From assembly GCA_031180665.1 (NCBI GenBank), contig JAPSLP010000041.1, forward strand, positions 1-40,929: a stretch of 40,929 bases of DNA, read 5' to 3'. A model generated the notes under the pieces. The model was not told the origin of the DNA. It did no database searches and was given only the letters and a program-made list of their open reading frames with translations. Positions 16,243-24,538 of this stretch are shown in pieces; position 1 is the stretch's first letter, and the number at the start of each line of letters is the position of its first letter. A program made the translations under genes and the position numbers. The DNA comes from Cupriavidus sp. GTDB taxonomy: Bacteria > Pseudomonadota > Gammaproteobacteria > Burkholderiales > Burkholderiaceae.

Positions 16243-16632
16243 ATGCCTTCCCGTCCGTTCCCCAGCCTGACGATCTCGCCGTCGCATTGGCGTCTGGCCT
16301 TCTGGCTGTGCCTTTGCGCCGTGCTGACGCTGGCGCTGATGCCGCCGGCGACACCGATGCCGACCACCGGCTGGGACAAGAGCAACCATCTGCTGGCCTT
16401 CGCCCTGCTTGGCGTGCTCGGATGGCGCGCCTATCCGGCGCGGCCATGGGCCGTGCCGATCGGGTTGCTGATCTATGGCGCACTGATCGAGTGGCTGCAG
16501 TCGATGACGCCCTATCGCTCCGCCGACGCCATCGACGTGCTGGCCGACGTGCTCGGTCTCGCGCTGGGCTGGCTGCTGCACGGCCTGGTGCGTTCGCTGA
16601 TGCGCCGCCGGGGCGCGGGAAGCGCGGCCTAG
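16243..16632 (+). CDS. VanZ-like family membrane protein
   Basis: 129 residues from the ATG at 16243, with AGGAA upstream. Hydrophobic segments: about 15-35 (LAFWLCLCAVLTLALM), 47-58, 65-80 and 95-115. The family motif parts are visible: WDKSNHLLAFALLGVLGW and YGALIEWLQSM...RSADAIDVLADVLGLALGW. The long in-frame extension to 16036 is Pro/Ser/Arg-rich and not used. VanZ-like proteins are mostly of unknown function; the name comes from a teicoplanin resistance protein, and resistance should not be inferred here. Confidence 0.88.
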   Translation: MPSRPFPSLTISPSHWRLAFWLCLCAVLTLALMPPATPMPTTGWDKSNHLLAFALLGVLGWRAYPARPWAVPIGLLIYGALIEWLQSMTPYRSADAIDVLADVLGLALGWLLHGLVRSLMRRRGAGSAA

Positions 16633-16749
16633 CGGGTCATGATCCGGAGCGGACTGGCGGATCCCGTGCTGCGGCGCGCCAAGGACCGATCGCAAGCGGA
16701 TCGGCATAATGGCGGGATTGCGCCAGGCGCGCTTCACCGGAACGCTGCG

Positions 16750-17661
16750 TTGACTGCCATTCTCGAATTGCGCCATGTGCGCAAGCAATACGGCAATACC
16801 GTCGTCGTCGACGATCTGAGCCTGCAAGTGCAGCGTGGCCAATGCTTCGGCCTGCTGGGCCCCAACGGCGCCGGCAAGACCACCACGCTGCGCCTGCTGC
16901 TGGGGCTGACCACGCCGGCCTCGGGCGAGCTGACGCTGTGCGGCGAACCGGTTCCCGCTCGCGCACCGCAGGCCCGCATGCGCGTCGGCGTGGTACCCCA
17001 GTTCGACAATCTCGACCCCGACTTCACCGTGGTCGAGAACCTGCGTATCTTCGGCCGCTATTTCGGCCTGCCGGCCGCCGAGATCGAACGGCGCGTGCCG
17101 ATGCTGCTCGATTTCGCCCGCCTGGAAAACCGCGCCGACGCGCATGTGCGCGACCTGTCCGGCGGCATGCGCCGGCGCCTGACGGTGGCGCGCGCGCTGA
17201 TCAACGACCCCGACCTGCTGGTGATGGACGAGCCGACCACGGGCCTGGACCCACAGGCGCGCCATCTGATCTGGGACCGGCTCAAGTCGCTGCTGGCGGC
17301 CGGCAAGACCATTCTGCTGACCACGCATTTCATGGAGGAGGCCGAGCGGCTGTGCAACTATCTGTGCGTGATCGACGGCGGCCGCAAGATCGCCGAAGGC
17401 AAGCCGCACGAGCTGATCGACCGGCAGATCGGCTGCGACGTGGTCGAGGTCTATGGCGAGGAGCTGGACGCGCTGCGCGAACGGCTGGCGCCGCTGGCCG
17501 AGCGCACCGAGAAGAGCGGCGAGACGCTGTTCTGCTATGTGCGCGAGCCCGAGCCGCTGCTGGCGGCGCTGCACGGCAATGGCGGCGTCCGTTACCTGCA
17601 TCGCCCGGCCAATCTGGAAGATGTGTTCCTGAAGCTGACCGGCCGCGAGATGCGGGATTGA
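16750..17661 (+). CDS. nodI: ABC transporter ATP-binding protein, NodI type (TTG start)
   Basis: ATPase subunit of an ABC-2 exporter. From the TTG at 16750 the protein is 303 residues (TAILELRHVRKQYGNTVVVDDL), the NodI length. The ATG at 16639 would add 37 residues with no ABC character. Walker A GPNGAGKTTT, Q-loop region VVPQFDN, signature LSGGMRRRLTVARAL, Walker B LLVMDEPTTGLD and the H-loop LTTHFMEEAERL are all in place. It pairs with the permease gene 58 bases downstream. NodIJ in rhizobia export Nod factors, but the same pair is a common betaproteobacterial transporter outside symbiosis. The substrate here is unknown, and no nod genes are present. Confidence 0.92.
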   Translation: MTAILELRHVRKQYGNTVVVDDLSLQVQRGQCFGLLGPNGAGKTTTLRLLLGLTTPASGELTLCGEPVPARAPQARMRVGVVPQFDNLDPDFTVVENLRIFGRYFGLPAAEIERRVPMLLDFARLENRADAHVRDLSGGMRRRLTVARALINDPDLLVMDEPTTGLDPQARHLIWDRLKSLLAAGKTILLTTHFMEEAERLCNYLCVIDGGRKIAEGKPHELIDRQIGCDVVEVYGEELDALRERLAPLAERTEKSGETLFCYVREPEPLLAALHGNGGVRYLHRPANLEDVFLKLTGREMRD

Positions 17662-17719
17662 ACGCCTGGCCAAGCCGACCCGCAGCCCACGCGCCACGCA
17701 CCGAACCATCGAGGACACC

Positions 17720-18589
17720 ATGAGCGAACGAGACCCGGACCCGCGCAACGATGGCAAGCTGACCACCGCGGCCGCCTCGCCGGCCGGGGCGACCCTTGCC
17801 GCGCAACGCTATCCGCAACCGCTGTGGCCGCTGAACCTGCGCAACTGGACCATGGTCTGGTATCGCAACTACCGCGTCTGGCGCAAGCTGGCGATCCCGT
17901 CGATGATCGGCAACCTGGCCGATCCGATGATCTATCTGTTCGGCCTGGGGTTGGGGCTGGGCCTGCTGGTCGGTCGCGTCGACGGCGTCTCGTACATCGC
18001 CTTTCTCGCCGCCGGCACCACCGCCTCCAGCGTGATGATGTCGGCCAGCTTCGAATCGATGTATTCGGCCTTCTCGCGCATGCACGTGCAGCGCACCTGG
18101 GAGGCCATCATGCACGCGCCGCTGACCTTGGGCGACGTGGTGCTCGGCGAGGTGCTGTGGGCCGCCAGCAAGGCCGTGCTGTCCGGCGTGGCGATCATGC
18201 TGGTGGCCAGCGCGCTTGGCTATGCGCAGATGCCCAACGCGCTGCTGGCGCTGCCGGTGATCGCGCTGGCGGGCATCGCCTTCGCCAGCCTGGCGATGAT
18301 CGTCACCGCGCTCGCCCCCAGCTACGACTTCTTCATGTTCTACCAGACGCTGGTGATGACGCCGATGTTGCTGCTGTCGGGCGTGTTCTTCCCGCTGGAA
18401 CAGCTGCCGCCCGGCGTGCAGTCCGCCACGCAGGTGTTGCCGCTGGCGCATGCGGTGGCGCTGATCCGGCCGCTGATGCTGGACCGCCCGCTCGAGCAGG
18501 TGTGGCTGCATCTGGCCGTGCTGGCCGCCTATGCGGCGGTGGCGCTGGTGGTGGCGCTGATGCTGCTGCGCAGGCGGATGCTGCGGTGA
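17720..18589 (+). CDS. nodJ: ABC-2 type permease, NodJ type
   Basis: Membrane subunit of the exporter encoded with the preceding ATPase. 289 residues from the ATG at 17720, with GAGGA upstream. A polar N-terminus of about 45 residues is followed by six hydrophobic segments, including IGNLADPMIYLFGLGLGLGLLV, AGIAFASLAMIVTALAP and MTPMLLLSGVFFPLEQLPP (the ABC-2 loop before the last segments). It is followed by a family A repeat and a two-way terminator shared with metZ. Substrate unknown. Confidence 0.92.
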   Translation: MSERDPDPRNDGKLTTAAASPAGATLAAQRYPQPLWPLNLRNWTMVWYRNYRVWRKLAIPSMIGNLADPMIYLFGLGLGLGLLVGRVDGVSYIAFLAAGTTASSVMMSASFESMYSAFSRMHVQRTWEAIMHAPLTLGDVVLGEVLWAASKAVLSGVAIMLVASALGYAQMPNALLALPVIALAGIAFASLAMIVTALAPSYDFFMFYQTLVMTPMLLLSGVFFPLEQLPPGVQSATQVLPLAHAVALIRPLMLDRPLEQVWLHLAVLAAYAAVALVVALMLLRRRMLR

Positions 18590-18605
18590 GGCGGGAGACC
18601 GTTCA

Positions 18606-18676
18606 CGTCGTTCCCGCGCAGGCGGGAACCGTGGGTCGTTGAAAGCCGCCGGGTCCCCGCTTTCGCCGGGACGACG
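18606..18676 (+). repeat. Family A palindromic repeat, copy 4
   Basis: CGTCGTTCCCGC / GCGGGAACC, then a GGTCCCCGC / GCCGGGACGACG pair. It lies after the nodJ-like stop and before the terminator. Confidence 0.8.
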
Positions 18677-18690
18677 AATCCACCAAAAAC

Positions 18691-18716
18691 AAAGCCGGCC
18701 CTCGGGCCGGCTTTCT
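18691..18716. terminator. Bidirectional terminator between nodJ-like gene and metZ
   Basis: AAAGCCGGCCC / GGGCCGGCTTT, 11-bp perfect stem with a 2-base loop, A-rich on one side and T on the other. It can stop both converging transcripts. Confidence 0.9.
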
Positions 18717-18734
18717 CCCTCTGCAGGGTGATGA

Positions 18735-19940
18735 TCAGTCGCACAGCCCGCGCAGCAGGTCCGCCTTCAGATCCTCGACCGACTCCAGGCCCACCGCCAT
18801 GCGGATCAGGCCCTCGCCGATGCCGGCCGCGGCTTTGGCTTCGGGGCTGACGCGCGCGTGCGTGGTGGTGTACGGATGGGTCACCGTGGTGCGCGTATCG
18901 CCCAGGTTGCCGGTGATCGAGCACAGGCGCGTGCTGTCGATCACGCGCCAGGCATTGGCGCGCTGCTGTTCCGGCGTCGCGCCCTTCAGTTCGAACGACA
19001 CGATGGCACCGCCGCCGCTCTGCTGGCGCATCGCGATGTCGTGCTGCGGATGCGACTTGAGCGCGGGGTGATAGACCCGCGCCACCGCCGGATGCGATTC
19101 GAGAAACTGGGCCAGCGCCAGCGCGCTGGCCGAATGGCGCTCCATGCGGATCGCCAGCGTCTCCATGCCCTTGAGCATCACCCAGGCGTTGAACGCCGAC
19201 AGCGTCGGGCCGGCGGTCCGCACGAAGGGGAAGACCTTGCCCATGATGAAGTCGTGCTTGCCCAGCACGGCGCCGCCCAGCACGCGGCCCTGGCCGTCGA
19301 TATGCTTGGTCGCCGAATGCACCACGATGTCGGCGCCAAAGCGCAGCGGCTGCTGCAGCGCCGGCGAGCAGAAGCAGTTGTCGACCACCAGCAGCGCGCC
19401 GGCGTCGTGCGCGATGTCGGCCACCGCGGCGATGTCGGCGACCTCGGTCAGCGGGTTCGACGGCGTCTCGAGGAAGAACAGCTTGGTATTCGGCTTGACG
19501 GCTGCGCGCCAGCCGGCCAGGTCGGTGCCGTCGACGAAGGTGGTCTCGACGCCGAACTTGGCGAAGATGTTCGAGAACAGCGTCATCGTCGAGCCGAAGA
19601 TGGCGCGCGAGCTGACCAGATGGTCGCCCGCCTGCATCGACGACAGCACCACCGACAGGATCGCGCTCATGCCCGAGGCGGTCGCCATGCAGGCCTGCGC
19701 GCCTTCCAGCGCGGCCAGCCGCTGCTGGAACATGCTGACGGTCGGATTGGTGAAGCGCGAGTAGGTATAGCCCTCTTCCGAGTTGGCGAAGCGCTCGGCG
19801 GCCTCGGCGGCGCTGCCGAAGCAGAAGCTCGAGGTCAGGTACATCGCCTCCGAATGCTCCATGAACTCGCTGCGCAGCGTGCCGGCGCGCACGCCGAGCG
19901 TATCAATGCCGAGGGAGTCGAGGTCGAGCGGTTCGTTCAT
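18735..19940 (-). CDS. metZ: O-succinylhomoserine sulfhydrylase
   Basis: PLP enzyme of the Cys/Met metabolism family that makes homocysteine directly from O-succinylhomoserine and sulfide, in methionine synthesis. 401 residues from the ATG at 19940 (MNEPLDLDSLGIDTLGVRAG). The PLP lysine is in VVHSATKHIDGQG, with the phosphate-binding YTYSRFTNPTVSMFQQRLAALEG and the SGMSAI loop. O-acetyl versus O-succinyl preference cannot be proven by eye, but length and motifs fit MetZ. The last gene of the sixteen-gene - strand run, separated from purF by a family B repeat. Confidence 0.94.
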   Translation of the reverse strand: MNEPLDLDSLGIDTLGVRAGTLRSEFMEHSEAMYLTSSFCFGSAAEAAERFANSEEGYTYSRFTNPTVSMFQQRLAALEGAQACMATASGMSAILSVVLSSMQAGDHLVSSRAIFGSTMTLFSNIFAKFGVETTFVDGTDLAGWRAAVKPNTKLFFLETPSNPLTEVADIAAVADIAHDAGALLVVDNCFCSPALQQPLRFGADIVVHSATKHIDGQGRVLGGAVLGKHDFIMGKVFPFVRTAGPTLSAFNAWVMLKGMETLAIRMERHSASALALAQFLESHPAVARVYHPALKSHPQHDIAMRQQSGGGAIVSFELKGATPEQQRANAWRVIDSTRLCSITGNLGDTRTTVTHPYTTTHARVSPEAKAAAGIGEGLIRMAVGLESVEDLKADLLRGLCD

Positions 19941-19986
19941 GGTCGGGGCGCCGTGGGCGCGATAAGTCTGAATCGATGGGTTGGGA

Positions 19987-20024
19987 GTCTCCCCTCTCCC
20001 GCATGCGGGAAAGGGGAGCGAGAC
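19987..20024 (-). repeat. Family B palindromic repeat, copy 1
   Basis: CCCCTCTCCCGC-AT-GCGGGAAAGGGG (19991-20014), one mismatch in the stem, flanked by GTCTC / GAGAC-like ends. It lies downstream of the purF stop and upstream of metZ. Confidence 0.75.
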
Positions 20025-20044
20025 AACGCGGAGTGAGGGACTTC

Positions 20045-21571
20045 TTACTCGTTGCCACCCGAGCGCTGCAGATGCAGCTGCGAACGCTCGGTATCGCCGC
20101 CGCCTTCGCGGTCGGCCTGGCTGCGCGCGGTCTCGAGGCGGTCCAGGTAGGCCTCGTCGATATCGCCGGTGATGTACTTGCCGTCGAAGCACGAGGCCTC
20201 GAAGTCCTTCAGCGCCGGGTTGATGTCGCGCACCGCCTGCTTCATCGCCTCGACGTCCTGGTAGACCAGCTGGTCGGCGCCGATCATGCGGCAGATCTCG
20301 TCATGGCTGCGGCCATGCGCGACCAGTTCGCTGCGCGTCGGCATGTCGATGCCGTAGACGTTGGGGAACTTCACCGGCGGCGCCGCGGACGCGAAGATCA
20401 CCTTGTTGGCGCCCGCATCGCGCGCCATCTGCACGATCTCGAACGAGGTCGTGCCGCGCACGATCGAGTCGTCGACGATCAGCACGTTCTTGCCCTTGAA
20501 CTCGACGCCCATCGCGTTGAGCTTCTGGCGCACCGACTTCTTGCGCACCGCCTGGCCCGGCATGATGAAGGTGCGGCCGACATAGCGGTTCTTGAAGAAG
20601 CCTTCGCGATAGTTCAGGCCCAGCTTGTTGGCGACCTGCATCGCCGCCGGCCGGCTCGAATCGGGAATCGGCATCACCACGTCGATTTCGCCGGCGCTCA
20701 CTTCGCTGCGGATCTTCTCGGCCAGGTAGTCGCCCATGCGCAGGCGCGCATCGTAGACCGGCACGCCGTCGATGCACGAATCCGGCCGCGCCAGATAGAC
20801 GTACTCGAAGATGCAGGAGTTCAGCAGCGGATTGTCGGCGCACTGCTTGGTGTACAGGGTGCCGTCCAGATCGATGAAGATCGCCTCACCCGGCGCCACG
20901 TCGCGCTCGAGCTTGTAGCCGATGCCTTCGAGCGCCACCGATTCCGACGCGACCATCCACTCCTTGCCGGTCGGCGTCTCGATGCTGCCCAGGCACAGCG
21001 GGCGGATGCCGAAGGGGTCGCGCACGGCCAGCATGCCGTAGCCGGCGATCTGCGCGGCGATCGCGTACGAGCCGCGCACGCGGCGGTGCATGCCCGCCAC
21101 CGCGGCGAAGATGATCTCGGGATCGAGCGAGGTGCCGTTGCTGGCGCGCTGCAGTTCGTCGGCCAGCACGTTCAGCAGCACCTCGGTATCCGAGTGCGTA
21201 TTGATGTGGCGGCGATCGCGCCGGAACATCTCCTCGCGCAGTTGCTGCCAGTTGGTCAGGTTGCCGTTATGCGCCAGGATGATGCCGTACGGCGCATTGA
21301 CGTAGAACGGCTGGGCCTCTTCCTCGCTGGAGGCCGAGCCCGCGGTCGGGTAGCGCACCTGGCCGATGCCGGCCGCGCCCGGCAGGCCGCGCATATTGCG
21401 CGTGCGGAACACGTCGCGCACCAGGCCGTTGGCCTTGTGCATGTGGAAGGTGCTGCCGTTGGCGGTCGCGATGCCCGCGGCGTCCTGACCGCGATGCTGC
21501 AGCAGCAACAGGCTGTCGTAAATCAACTGATTGACGGGCGTGGCAGAAACCACACCGACGATACCGCACAT
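20045..21571 (-). CDS. purF: Amidophosphoribosyltransferase
   Basis: First committed step of purine synthesis: PRPP plus glutamine gives phosphoribosylamine. 508 residues. After the initiator Met, the nucleophile Cys2 starts the class II glutamine amidotransferase domain (MCGIVGVVS, LLLLQHRGQDAAGI, GIGQVRYPTAG). The phosphoribosyltransferase domain carries the PRPP loop VLIVDDSIVRGTTS. GGGAG lies seven bases before the ATG. Adjacent to cvpA as in many proteobacteria. Confidence 0.98.
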   Translation of the reverse strand: MCGIVGVVSATPVNQLIYDSLLLLQHRGQDAAGIATANGSTFHMHKANGLVRDVFRTRNMRGLPGAAGIGQVRYPTAGSASSEEEAQPFYVNAPYGIILAHNGNLTNWQQLREEMFRRDRRHINTHSDTEVLLNVLADELQRASNGTSLDPEIIFAAVAGMHRRVRGSYAIAAQIAGYGMLAVRDPFGIRPLCLGSIETPTGKEWMVASESVALEGIGYKLERDVAPGEAIFIDLDGTLYTKQCADNPLLNSCIFEYVYLARPDSCIDGVPVYDARLRMGDYLAEKIRSEVSAGEIDVVMPIPDSSRPAAMQVANKLGLNYREGFFKNRYVGRTFIMPGQAVRKKSVRQKLNAMGVEFKGKNVLIVDDSIVRGTTSFEIVQMARDAGANKVIFASAAPPVKFPNVYGIDMPTRSELVAHGRSHDEICRMIGADQLVYQDVEAMKQAVRDINPALKDFEASCFDGKYITGDIDEAYLDRLETARSQADREGGGDTERSQLHLQRSGGNE

Positions 21572-21666
21572 GCCAAGCTCCCAGGAAAGGCTTTGATTCG
21601 GCGCGCCCTGCGCGCTGCCGACGGCAGACCAGGCGCGAAAATTTCATGCCGGGCGCGCGCCCGGCC

Positions 21667-22164
21667 TCAGGTTCTGACGTATTTGGCGATTTCCGGCGGC
21701 AACCAGGGCCGCAGCGACTCCATCGCGGCAACGACATAGGGACGCGACACCGCGTCGCGCCAGAACGGTTCGTCGGGCATCTTGGTGAAGCCGGCCAACG
21801 TGACCAGCAGCATCACCACCAGCGCGCCGCGCGCCACCCCGAACACCAGTCCAAGCCCGCGATCCGCCGGTTTCAGTCCGGTGGTCTCCAGCAACTGGCC
21901 GATCACCGCGCCGGCCAGCGCCGCGGCAATCACGGTGCCGAAGAACAATACCGCGAATCCGGCGGCGCTGCGCGCGAGCGCGCCGCCGGGCAGCGACTCG
22001 GGCATCCATTGTGCGGCGACGCCGACATAGTTGTAGGCCACAAAAAACGCCGCGATCCAGCCCACAAGCGACAGCAGTTCGCGCATCAGGCCGCGCAGCG
22101 CGCCGACCAGGCCCGAGGCGACCAGCACGAACATGACCGCGTAATCGAAGAAGGTCAGCTGCAT
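21667..22164 (-). CDS. cvpA: CvpA family membrane protein
   Basis: 165 residues from the ATG at 22164, with four hydrophobic segments (about 9-25, 30-50, 65-90, 105-125). The opening TFFDYAVMFVLVASGLVGALRG and the later GLGLVFGVARGALVVML match CvpA, named for its requirement in colicin V production and repeatedly found just before purF. The frame extends upstream into the neighbouring gene, but the ATG at 22164 gives the family length. It lies 95 bases before purF. The molecular function is not settled. Confidence 0.92.
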   Translation of the reverse strand: MQLTFFDYAVMFVLVASGLVGALRGLMRELLSLVGWIAAFFVAYNYVGVAAQWMPESLPGGALARSAAGFAVLFFGTVIAAALAGAVIGQLLETTGLKPADRGLGLVFGVARGALVVMLLVTLAGFTKMPDEPFWRDAVSRPYVVAAMESLRPWLPPEIAKYVRT

Positions 22165-22193
22165 TCCCGCTAGCACCGCTGTCCGCCCGCCGT

Positions 22194-22967
22194 TCAGAGC
22201 TCGACCACGCGGGCCGTCAGGCCGGTGGCACGGACCCGCTTTTCGGCGGCATCGGCAGCATCGCGATCCGAAAAGGGACCGGCGCGCAACAAAATGCGTT
22301 CGCCGTCCGCCAGCGCCTTGCGTTCGATATAGGCGGGCACCTTGTTCGCCTTCAACTTGCCCAGCCACTGCTTGGCCTTGTCCTCGGTCGAAAAGGCACC
22401 GACGAGGATCACGTATTTGCCGCTGCCGGACGATTTGGCTTCGGCCTTGGGTTCGGCCTTCGATTCGGCCTTCGGTTCCGGCTTGGAATCGGCCTGGCGA
22501 GCCGCTTCGGAGCGCTCAGCCGGCTTTTCCGGCGCCTTGTCGGCAGCATGGGCGGCCGGTGCGCTGACCAGTTCCTCGCCGGCATCGAGTGCCTGCGCAT
22601 CGAGGCGCGATTGCTGCTGCGGCGGCAGCGGCGCGGCCTTGCGCGGTTCGGGCCTGGCCTGCGCCTCGCCCTGGCCGCCGCTCAGGCGTACTGCGATCTG
22701 GTCGGCGGCGGGACGCGGCTCGGTCTCGAATACGATCGGCAGCACGATCACCGCGGCCACCGTCATCACCAGCGCGCCGATCAGGCGGCGCCGCGCGCGT
22801 TGCTTCTGCGGGAATTCCGGGTCCAGCATGTCGTCCGCATATTCGCCGGCACCCCGGTGCATATTGCGCGTGCCGGCCGTCCCGGCGTCGGCGCTGCGGG
22901 CGCGCCGCGCGCGCTCCGGTGCGGCGTCTTTGCCCTTGCGGAAGGAAAACAGCGAAAGCAGGCCCAT
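22194..22967 (-). CDS. SPOR-domain protein (DedD-like)
   Basis: 257 residues. Cytoplasmic basic N-terminus (1-60), one membrane helix (about 62-82, LIGALVMTVAAVIVLPIVF), and a long Pro/Ala/Lys/Glu-rich linker with KPEPKAESKAEPKAEAK. The C-terminal SPOR domain is at about 180-257 (GKYVILVGAFSTEDKAKQWL...ILLRAGPFSDRDAADAAEKRV). SPOR domains bind denuded peptidoglycan at the division site. Order folC-this-cvpA-purF is the same as folC-dedD-cvpA-purF in E. coli, which supports a DedD-like call. Confidence 0.92.
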   Translation of the reverse strand: MGLLSLFSFRKGKDAAPERARRARSADAGTAGTRNMHRGAGEYADDMLDPEFPQKQRARRRLIGALVMTVAAVIVLPIVFETEPRPAADQIAVRLSGGQGEAQARPEPRKAAPLPPQQQSRLDAQALDAGEELVSAPAAHAADKAPEKPAERSEAARQADSKPEPKAESKAEPKAEAKSSGSGKYVILVGAFSTEDKAKQWLGKLKANKVPAYIERKALADGERILLRAGPFSDRDAADAAEKRVRATGLTARVVEL

Positions 22968-23074
22968 AGATTGGTTCGGTGCGGGCGGCAGGCGCGGCCG
23001 CCCGTTGAGTTTGTCGCTCGACCGCGGCGCGTGGCCCGGAAGTGCCCGGAAGTCCGGAAAAGCGGTCCGGCAGG

Positions 23075-24385
23075 CTAGTTGGCCTGGGTCGCGCGGTACG
23101 CCATCACGCCGGCCACGGTGTAGAACGATCCGAAGACCAGGATTCTATCATTCTCGGTGGCTCGCTCGATGGCGTCCCGATAGGCCGCCTCCGGGCTGGC
23201 GAAGCACGCCGCGGTGGCGTCCGGGCCCGGCTGGAAGCCGCCCTGCTCCAGGTGCTCCAGCAGGTCCTGCGCGCTGGCGGCGCGCGGCGTCGGCAGGTCG
23301 CACAGGCACCAGTGATCGACCTTGTCGCTCAGGTGGCGCAGCACGCCGGCGATGTCCTTGTCCGCCATCGCGCCGAACACGGCATAGGTGTAGCGGAAGA
23401 ACCCCATGTTCTCGAGGCTCTGGCCCAGCGTCGCGGCGGCATGGGGGTTGTGGGCAACGTCGAGGATCACCGTCGGACGGCCCGCCATCACCTGGAAGCG
23501 GCCCGGCAGATCGACGAAGGCGAGCCCATTGCGCACTTCCTGCGCGCTGACCGGCAGCCGGTCGCGCACCGCCTGCAGCGCGGCCAGCGCAGCCGAGGCG
23601 TTCAGCAGCTGGTTGGCGCCGCGCAGCGCGGGGTAGCCCAGCCCATTGAGCTTGCGGCCGCGCCCGCTCCAGTCCCACTGCAGGCGCTCCTGGCCCTTGG
23701 CGGCCTGGTGCTGGAAATCCCGCCCGACCAGCCACAGGTCGGCGCCGATCGTCTCGGCATGCTCGACCAGCGAGGCCGGCGGCATCGGATCGCCGCAGAT
23801 CGCCGGCACATGCGGGCGGAAGATGCCGGCCTTCTCGAAGCCGATCTTCTCGCGGGTATCGCCCAGGTACTGGGCATGGTCGATATCGACGCTGGTGACG
23901 ATGGCGCAGTCTGGATCGAACACATTGACCGCGTCCAGCCGGCCACCGAGGCCCACCTCGAGAATGATCGCATCGAGCTGCGCGGCGGCGAAGGCATGGA
24001 CGATCGCCAGCGTGGTGAACTCGAAATAGGTCAGGCTGACCGGGTCGGCGAAGCTGGTGCGGGCGCGCTCGACCGCTTCGAAATGCGGCAGCAGCTGGTC
24101 ATCGGTGGCCATCTCGCCGTTGATGCGGGCGCGCTCGTTGAACGACAGCAGATGCGGCGAGGTATGGCAGCCGACCTTGTAGCCGGCCTCCAGCAGGATC
24201 CGCTCGAGCATCGCGCAGGTCGAGCCCTTGCCGTTGGTGCCCCCCACGGTGAACACCACCGCGTCGATGCGCAGGCCGAGCGCTTCCTTGACCCGGCTGA
24301 TCCGGGTCAGGCCCATGTCGATGCCGACCGGATGCGCGGTTTCGAGGTGGGCCAGCCACTCGGGCAGGGAGGAGAAGATTGGCAT
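23075..24385 (-). CDS. folC: Bifunctional folylpolyglutamate/dihydrofolate synthase
   Basis: Adds glutamate to dihydropteroate and folates. 436 residues from the ATG at 24385 (MPIFSSLPEWLAHLETAHPVGIDMGL). The longer open frame is rejected because it is a translation of the family B repeat. P-loop GGTNGKGSTCAMLERIL near residue 49, TSPHLLSFNERARING, and the MurD-like DVAHNPHAA segment in the C-terminal half. It is separated from accD by that gene's terminator and a family B repeat, so it may rely on its own promoter or on read-through. Confidence 0.96.
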   Translation of the reverse strand: MPIFSSLPEWLAHLETAHPVGIDMGLTRISRVKEALGLRIDAVVFTVGGTNGKGSTCAMLERILLEAGYKVGCHTSPHLLSFNERARINGEMATDDQLLPHFEAVERARTSFADPVSLTYFEFTTLAIVHAFAAAQLDAIILEVGLGGRLDAVNVFDPDCAIVTSVDIDHAQYLGDTREKIGFEKAGIFRPHVPAICGDPMPPASLVEHAETIGADLWLVGRDFQHQAAKGQERLQWDWSGRGRKLNGLGYPALRGANQLLNASAALAALQAVRDRLPVSAQEVRNGLAFVDLPGRFQVMAGRPTVILDVAHNPHAAATLGQSLENMGFFRYTYAVFGAMADKDIAGVLRHLSDKVDHWCLCDLPTPRAASAQDLLEHLEQGGFQPGPDATAACFASPEAAYRDAIERATENDRILVFGSFYTVAGVMAYRATQAN

Positions 24386-24410
24386 GATCGTTCGACTACT
24401 CGGTTCTCTC

Positions 24411-24434
24411 CCCTCTCCCGCCTGCGGGAGAGGG
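24411..24434 (-). repeat. Family B palindromic repeat, copy 2
   Basis: CCCTCTCCCGC-CT-GCGGGAGAGGG, 11-bp perfect stem, between the accD terminator and the folC start. Confidence 0.82.
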
Positions 24435-24483
24435 AGTGCGTCAGCGGAAAGCATAGGCCGGCGGCAAGGCGCCGGCAGCAATG

Positions 24484-24506
24484 AAAAACGCGGACCAGGT
24501 CCGCGT
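24484..24506 (-). terminator. Intrinsic terminator of accD
   Basis: On the - strand, ACGCGGAC / GTCCGCGT stem with a 3-base loop, then TTTTC. It follows the accD stop by 32 bases. Confidence 0.85.
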
Positions 24507-24538
24507 CGTCAAACCATCCTTCGGCGATCGGGTTCCGT

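Noticed and set aside
16243..16632. Glycopeptide resistance from VanZ similarity
   Set aside because: VanZ-like proteins are widespread with no tie to resistance, and no other van genes are present.
16750..18589. Nodulation or symbiosis function from NodI/NodJ similarity
   Set aside because: No nodABC or other symbiosis genes; this pair is common in non-symbiotic betaproteobacteria.
24386..24481. Longer FolC start at 24481
   Set aside because: The added residues are the translation of a family B repeat and have no FolC character.
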